Shown piece after piece: positions 60,067 through 64,000 of a DNA stretch of 64,000 bases. The notes below the pieces were generated by a model. The model was not told the DNA's origin, did not search any database, and worked only from the letters and a program-made list of their open reading frames with translations. Position 1 is the first letter of the stretch; every line of letters starts with the position of its first letter. The DNA comes from JAFDVL01 sp043783625 (GTDB lineage Bacteria; Acidobacteriota; Blastocatellia; RBC074). Made by a program: the position numbers and the translations under genes. The stretch is from the NCBI GenBank assembly GCA_043783625.1, contig JAYVZE010000077.1, positions 53,272 to 117,271 of the forward strand. Reading direction: 5' to 3'.

Positions 60067-60255
60067 ATGCCAGAAAAAAATATTGCCACATCTTTTGATA
60101 GTAAATATCGCAAAATTCTGATTGCTGCCAAACGCAGCAAGCAAATTCAAAATGGAGCCAGACCGCGCGTTTCTCTGCCCAATGCCAAGCCAACTCGTGT
60201 GGCTTTAGCCGAAATTGATTTGGGCTTGATTCATTACGAAATCACCAAACGATAA
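60067..60255 (+). CDS. rpoZ: RNA polymerase omega subunit
   Basis: A 62-residue protein, start ATG 60067 after AAGGAG. The pattern FDSKYRKILIAAKRSKQIQN, then PTRVALAEIDLGLIHYEI is that of the omega subunit, which aids RNA polymerase assembly. Its position between gmk and coaBC is the usual one. The final lysine/arginine end is normal. Confidence 0.9.
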   Translation: MPEKNIATSFDSKYRKILIAAKRSKQIQNGARPRVSLPNAKPTRVALAEIDLGLIHYEITKR

Positions 60256-60262
60256 AAATAAT

Positions 60263-60340
60263 AGTGCTGGGTAGGAAAGTGCTGAGTGCTGAGTCAGAAG
60301 TTCTGAGAACTCAGCACTCAGCACTTTCTTACCCAGCACT
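60263..60340. repeat. 32-bp near-perfect inverted repeat
   Basis: Arms 60263-60294 (starting AGTGCTGGGTAGGAAAGTGC) and 60309-60340 differ at one position, with a 14-nt loop. It lies between rpoZ and coaBC, 12 nt before the coaBC start. Related CAGCACTC units lie inside the coaBC linker (60877-60903). It could regulate the operon as a stable hairpin. Confidence 0.8.
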
Positions 60341-60352
60341 AAAAGAATATTT

Positions 60353-61561
60353 ATGAATGTTCTGCTCGGTGTGACAGGTTGTATCGGGGCTTACAAAGCC
60401 GCTGAGATTTTGCGCTTGCTGCAAAAATCCGGCGTCAACGTTCGCGTCGTGATGACCCGTTCCGCTACAGAATTCATTCAGCCTCTCACCTTTGAAGCGC
60501 TATCAGGACAATCGGTCATCGTCGAAATGTATGATCGTCCGGGCTATGCTGTAATTGAGCATATTGCCCTCGCCCGTGAAGCAGAGTTGCTTCTCATTGC
60601 ACCTGCAACGGCGAACATTCTGGCGAAGTTTGCGCACGGCATCGCAGATGATTTTCTCTCGACGCTCTATCTTTCCAATACTAATCCGGTCTTGATCGCA
60701 CCTGCGATGAACGTCGAAATGTGGAGCCATCCGGCGACGCAGGCAAATCTGAAAATTCTTCGTGAACGTGGAAATCATTTTGTCGAACCGGGCAGCGGAT
60801 ACCAGGCGTGCGGCGAAGTTGGTGTCGGTCGTTTAGCTGAACCTGAGGAAATTGTCAAAAAAACGCTCGAACTCGTCAGCACGCAGCACTCGGCACTCAG
60901 CACCGACTTAACTGGCGAACATATTGTAATCACTGCCGGGCCAACGGTTGAAGATATTGATCCAGTGCGATTTATTACAAATCGTTCGTCAGGGAAAATG
61001 GGCTATGCTTTGGCGGAAGCGGCGCAACTGCGCGGAGCCGAAGTCACACTAATTAGCGGACCAACGAAACTTGCAGCTCCGGCTGATGTGGAATTAATTC
61101 CGGTCAGATCAACCCGCGAAATGTACAAAGCCGTTATGAGAAAAATTGGTGAAAGTACTGTTTTTATTGGCTGCGCTGCGGTTGCTGATTATCGTCCGGC
61201 GGTTCGGGCGGAACAAAAAATCAAGAAAAATGGTCAGCCGGCAATGACGCTGGAACTCGAAGCAACGGAAGACATTATTGCTACAGTCGGCGCATTGCCT
61301 AACAAGCAAAACAGAATTGTGATTGGCTTCGCCGCCGAATCAGAATCGTTGCTCAGTAATGCTGAAAAAAAATTGAGCAGCAAAAAACTTGATTTGATTG
61401 TGGCGAATGACATTACGCGGACAGATGCCGGATTTGATGTTGAGACCAACGCGGCTATGATTTTGCGACGTGATGGAACCCGGTACGAAACTGCTTTGAT
61501 GAGCAAACGCGAACTTGCCGACAAAGTGTTGGATGAAGTGATTCGATTGCGTGCTTTATAA
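60353..61561 (+). CDS. coaBC: Bifunctional phosphopantothenoylcysteine decarboxylase/synthetase
   Basis: A 402-residue coenzyme A biosynthesis enzyme. The CoaC flavoprotein half (about 1-175) has LLGVTGCIGAYKAAEIL, the catalytic His in AVIEHIALA, PAMNVEMWSHPATQ, and the substrate-lid Cys in GYQACGEVGVGRL. The CoaB half from about 187 has ITAGPTVEDIDPVRFITNRS, SGKMGYALAEAA and IVANDITRTDAGF. The linker (LVSTQHSALSTDLTGEH) is encoded by sequence related to the nearby palindromic repeat. Start ATG 60353. Confidence 0.95.
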   Translation: MNVLLGVTGCIGAYKAAEILRLLQKSGVNVRVVMTRSATEFIQPLTFEALSGQSVIVEMYDRPGYAVIEHIALAREAELLLIAPATANILAKFAHGIADDFLSTLYLSNTNPVLIAPAMNVEMWSHPATQANLKILRERGNHFVEPGSGYQACGEVGVGRLAEPEEIVKKTLELVSTQHSALSTDLTGEHIVITAGPTVEDIDPVRFITNRSSGKMGYALAEAAQLRGAEVTLISGPTKLAAPADVELIPVRSTREMYKAVMRKIGESTVFIGCAAVADYRPAVRAEQKIKKNGQPAMTLELEATEDIIATVGALPNKQNRIVIGFAAESESLLSNAEKKLSSKKLDLIVANDITRTDAGFDVETNAAMILRRDGTRYETALMSKRELADKVLDEVIRLRAL

Positions 61562-61569
61562 AAAAACTG

Positions 61570-62412
61570 ATGAATCCACCAGAAGAATTCCAAATATTAT
61601 TGCAACAGGCAACGGAGCATTTGCGATATTTCCGTGAGCTTGGCATTACTCATTTTGGTGAGCAGTCGAACCCTCTTCCTACGATTCAATGGTCAGAAGC
61701 CAAGCCAATGATTTCTGAATGGAAGCTTGAATCAATCGCTCAAGCCCCTGTTATTATTGCTCCAACCCAACCTAACCCCGATATGCCTGCAAAAAAAACT
61801 ACCCCTGTTTTATTTGGTGAAGCAAATGCTTCGCTGATTCCTGAACTACAATTCAAAGATGATTCGCTGGAAAAAATCCGGGCGGATCTGGGCGATTGTC
61901 AGCGGTGCAAACTGGCGGCGACACGAACCAATATTGTTTTTGGTGAAGGGAATCCAAAGGCTGAATTGATGGTCGTTGGCGAAGCTCCCGGAGCAGATGA
62001 GGACGCCAGCGGACGCCCGTTCATCGGACGCGCCGGACAATTGCTGACGAAGATGATGGAAGCGATTCATTACAAACGCGAAGATATTTACATCGCCAAC
62101 ATCATCAAATGCCGACCGCCGGGAAATAGAAACCCGGAGCGCGACGAAGTCGAAATGTGCAGCCCGTTTCTCTATCGGCAAATTGCAGTCATTAAGCCAA
62201 GATTGATTGTGACGCTGGGGAACCCTTCGACGCAGGGGTTGCTGAACACGAAGCAGGGAATCACGACACTGCGCGGACACTTTCACGATTACCCACGAAT
62301 TGAAGGGATTAAAGTAATGCCGACTTTCCATCCGGCATATTTGCTGCGCTCTCCTGATAAGAAAAAAGAGACGTGGGAAGATTTGAAAATGGTGAGAGAC
62401 TTTTTGAAATAA
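61570..62412 (+). CDS. Type 4 uracil-DNA glycosylase (4Fe-4S)
   Basis: A 280-residue DNA repair enzyme that removes uracil. After an unconserved ~90-residue N-terminal extension (which begins with a helix NPPEEFQILLQQATEHLRYF) the catalytic domain has CQRCKLAATR (two Fe-S cysteines), the catalytic loop GEAPGADEDASGRPFIGRAG, IIKCRPPGNRNPERDEVEMC and the final FHPAYLLR (motif with His). Start ATG 61570 lies 8 nt after coaBC. Followed by a clear terminator. Confidence 0.93.
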   Translation: MNPPEEFQILLQQATEHLRYFRELGITHFGEQSNPLPTIQWSEAKPMISEWKLESIAQAPVIIAPTQPNPDMPAKKTTPVLFGEANASLIPELQFKDDSLEKIRADLGDCQRCKLAATRTNIVFGEGNPKAELMVVGEAPGADEDASGRPFIGRAGQLLTKMMEAIHYKREDIYIANIIKCRPPGNRNPERDEVEMCSPFLYRQIAVIKPRLIVTLGNPSTQGLLNTKQGITTLRGHFHDYPRIEGIKVMPTFHPAYLLRSPDKKKETWEDLKMVRDFLK

Positions 62413-62437
62413 AAATTATTTTGAGGCAGAAAACGAT

Positions 62438-62475
62438 GAGGGAGCTGGAGCAACCTGCTCCAGCCCTCTTTCTTT
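62438..62475 (+). terminator. Intrinsic terminator after the uracil-DNA glycosylase gene
   Basis: A stem of about 13 bp (GAGGGAGCTGGAGCA with CCTCCAGC-type partner TGCTCCAGCCCTC, one bulge) around the loop ACC is followed by TTTCTTT. It sits 25 nt after the stop and ends the housekeeping run. Confidence 0.8.
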
Positions 62476-63224
62476 GCTATTTGTTCAGAAGAGCAGGCGG
62501 GAGACATAACTGAGATGGCTACGGTTTGTCGGACGCGCCGGAGAAATGTGGGGGATTAAACCTTCCGAATAATCTTGCCGGAAAGGGTCTTTTGAAGTCA
62601 GTCAAAAAATAAATTGAAAAAATTCCATCCTCAAAAACTCTGGTGAATGAAAAAAAATGCAGTGGATGAAAAAAATATTTTGAGGGTGAAAAAGGGGAAT
62701 CATGGACTTTTCAGGAAAGCTGTACTCTGCTAAAAAAGACGGTTTTTATTAGGAAAAATGAAGGATTTTCGGGAAGAGGGCAGGGAAGTGTCAGAACATA
62801 ACGCCCATTAGCGGACGCGGTTTTGTAATGGTTAAACGGATACTAACTTGACAGGATGTGACGCCCTATTTTAAGGTTCGTCCGTTCCGAGACATTTGGT
62901 TTTTTGATTGCTGCATTTTCAGCAAGCCAAGCATTGTTTTTCTTTGGTGGTGGCAAGAGACCCACGAACGATAAACGCAAGAAGCACAGAGACGTTTCTT
63001 CATCACCACAGCCATTTTTTCATGACGCATCATCTTCAGCATCGAAGTGTCATGAATCAGCGTTCTTTCTCCACGAGCACGGCGTCGCTTCACGGTGAGT
63101 AGAGTTCTACCTACGGCTCAGTACATCAGGACACGTCAATTTGCTCTCCCCTTCAATCACTTGCGCTAGACAGCGAGTCAGGATCGGTGTGCCTGAAACT
63201 TTGTCTCGCGGAAAGGCAGTTGCT
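62476..63224. other. Gene-poor stretch
   Basis: About 750 bases between the terminator and the AraC-type gene. Short open frames on both strands around 62866-63102 show no Shine-Dalgarno and no recognisable family. The first half is A-rich and low in complexity, with several GGAAA/GAAAAA runs. No RNA gene or promoter was confidently seen. Confidence 0.5.
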
Positions 63225-63677
63225 ATGAACGTCACTTTTGCACAATTACAACTCGTGCCCAACACGTCGGTTCCTTATTCCAAACTCATTCCTGAACAAA
63301 ACATCAATGATCGTCGTGTCAAAAAGGTCATTCTGTTGATGAAGAAAGATGTCGCGCAGCCAATAACATTGGCAAGCCTCGCTATCATCGCAGAAATCAG
63401 CCCCAGACAATTATCTCGTCTCTTCAAAGCGGAAACAGATTATTCGCCGATGCAGTATCTGCATTTGATGCGTTTGGAAGAGGCGTGTTTTTTATTAGGC
63501 AGTTCGTGGCTACCCGCCAAAGAAATTTGTCTGGAGGTGGGTTGGAAAGATCAAAGTAATTTCATCCACGAATTCAGAAAACAAAAAGGCTGTACACCGT
63601 GTGAATTTCGAGAAAAAATGATGGCAATGAAAAATCGTGTCCATTTTTACCAACTCATGTCCATATTTACCAATTGA
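63225..63677 (+). CDS. Short AraC-type DNA-binding protein
   Basis: A 150-residue protein from ATG 63225, preceded by GGAAAGG. Residues ~35-135 form the double helix-turn-helix of AraC/XylS regulators: VAQPITLASLAIIAEISPRQ, then LSRLFKAETDYSPMQYLHLM, and ICLEVGWKDQSNFIHEFRKQ followed by KGCTPCEFRE. There is no sensory domain, so it resembles GlxA C-termini or MarA/SoxS-type short regulators. Target genes are unknown. No gene is seen between it and the partial gene at 63885. Confidence 0.85.
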   Translation: MNVTFAQLQLVPNTSVPYSKLIPEQNINDRRVKKVILLMKKDVAQPITLASLAIIAEISPRQLSRLFKAETDYSPMQYLHLMRLEEACFLLGSSWLPAKEICLEVGWKDQSNFIHEFRKQKGCTPCEFREKMMAMKNRVHFYQLMSIFTN

Positions 63678-63884
63678 ATTTTGTTGCAAACACCGATTCG
63701 ATTTTAGTAAGGTAAAAACGTTCCATCGAACACAGAGTCAATTTGAGATTACAGTCGAACTCACAGGCCAAAGCGTTCCCTGTTTTTCTCTTCATCGTTA
63801 CTAACAGTTTTTTCCGGTGAGCTTCAATGGCTCGCGTCAGGGTTTGTGTGTCTGGTTTCCGAAGCCGGATGCAGAAGGATTCTT

Positions 63885-64000
63885 ATGCCTTTTTCACTGC
63901 TTAAATTCACTCGCAATAACATCATCGCTCTGAGCCTGATTGCTGTCGTCGCCATCGCCGGATTCACGGCAAGTAAACGTTTCACTAATAAAGTTTCCGC
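63885..64000 (+). CDS. Start of an exported or membrane protein (cut by window end)
   Basis: ATG 63885 follows AGAAGG at a good distance. The first 38 codons give FSLLKFTRNNIIALSLIAVV and AIAGFTASKRF, a signal peptide or membrane anchor. The rest is outside the window, and no family can be named. Confidence 0.6.
   Translation, partial: MPFSLLKFTRNNIIALSLIAVVAIAGFTASKRFTNKVS

Noticed and set aside
62848..62872. TTGACA ... TATTTT as promoter in the right-hand gene-poor stretch
   Set aside because: The spacer is only 13 nt, too short for a sigma-70-type promoter.
62866..63102. Overlapping ORFs of 64-75 codons on both strands
   Set aside because: No ribosome site, no recognisable family, and all frames are open together, as expected by chance in this composition.

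Overview
The window looks like a chromosomal piece of an Acidobacteriota member, probably Blastocatellia-like. This is inferred from gene content: a VWFA-related protein of the type common in Acidobacteria, a PSCyt/DUF1549-DUF1553 plus DUF1501 pair, several metallo-beta-lactamase-fold (MBL) hydrolases, many exported proteins of unknown role, and several palindromic intergenic repeat families. No rRNA, tRNA, CRISPR array or insertion-sequence transposase was seen.

Layout. (1) About 1-26.4 kb is visibly GC-richer and partly decayed. It holds two M43 metalloproteases (the first cut by the window edge), a PQQ-type beta-propeller broken by a 19-bp duplication, an MBL protein with altered metal ligands, a frameshifted multicopper oxidase, an operon-like run of cytochrome, TPR-redoxin, PSCyt/DUF1549/DUF1553, DUF1501 and beta-propeller genes, two copies of a ~110-bp palindromic element beside a DUF1624 membrane protein and a YfcC-type transporter, a serine hydrolase, an M61 peptidase with an orphan ankyrin fragment in frame behind it, an SDR and a propeller/SpoIIE-phosphatase regulator with three frameshifts. 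(2) 26.6-31.8 kb: an MBL hydrolase, methionine-salvage genes mtnB-mtnD-mtnC, ilvE and an MFS exporter. (3) 31.8-36.4 kb, minus strand: amino-acid permease, aminotransferase, TPR protein, NIPSNAP protein and an Flp-type pilin. (4) 36.5-43.5 kb: the most interesting locus (below). (5) 43.5-55.0 kb, mostly minus strand: inositol monophosphatase-like protein, YceI lipoprotein, LytS/LytTR two-component pair, NAPE-PLD-like hydrolase, O-methyltransferase, TPR protein, carotenoid oxygenase and a TonB_C protein. (6) 55.1-62.4 kb: MBL protein, AtuA-like small domain, ABC exporter, then the housekeeping run yicC-gmk-rpoZ-coaBC-uracil-DNA glycosylase. (7) The right end: a ~0.8 kb gene-poor stretch, a short AraC-type regulator and the start of one more gene.

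Best candidate for an undescribed system (36.5-40.6 kb). A sigma-54 activator gene (bEBP) is followed by two palindromes of identical 7-3-7 design, 21 bp apart, then by a near-perfect -24/-12 sigma-54 promoter. About 100 nt further is a 69-codon peptide gene with a well-spaced Shine-Dalgarno but an AUA start, so ordinary gene callers would miss it. The peptide has a charged N-terminal half, a CAGC motif and a Gly-rich hydrophobic C-terminal half, which resembles a bacteriocin/RiPP precursor. Two unrecognised small ORFs and a membrane M50 protease with a PqqD-like N-terminal domain follow. The pieces fit a sigma-54-controlled peptide production/maturation locus. The function is inferred, and the odd start codons and one in-frame stop leave open that it is decaying.
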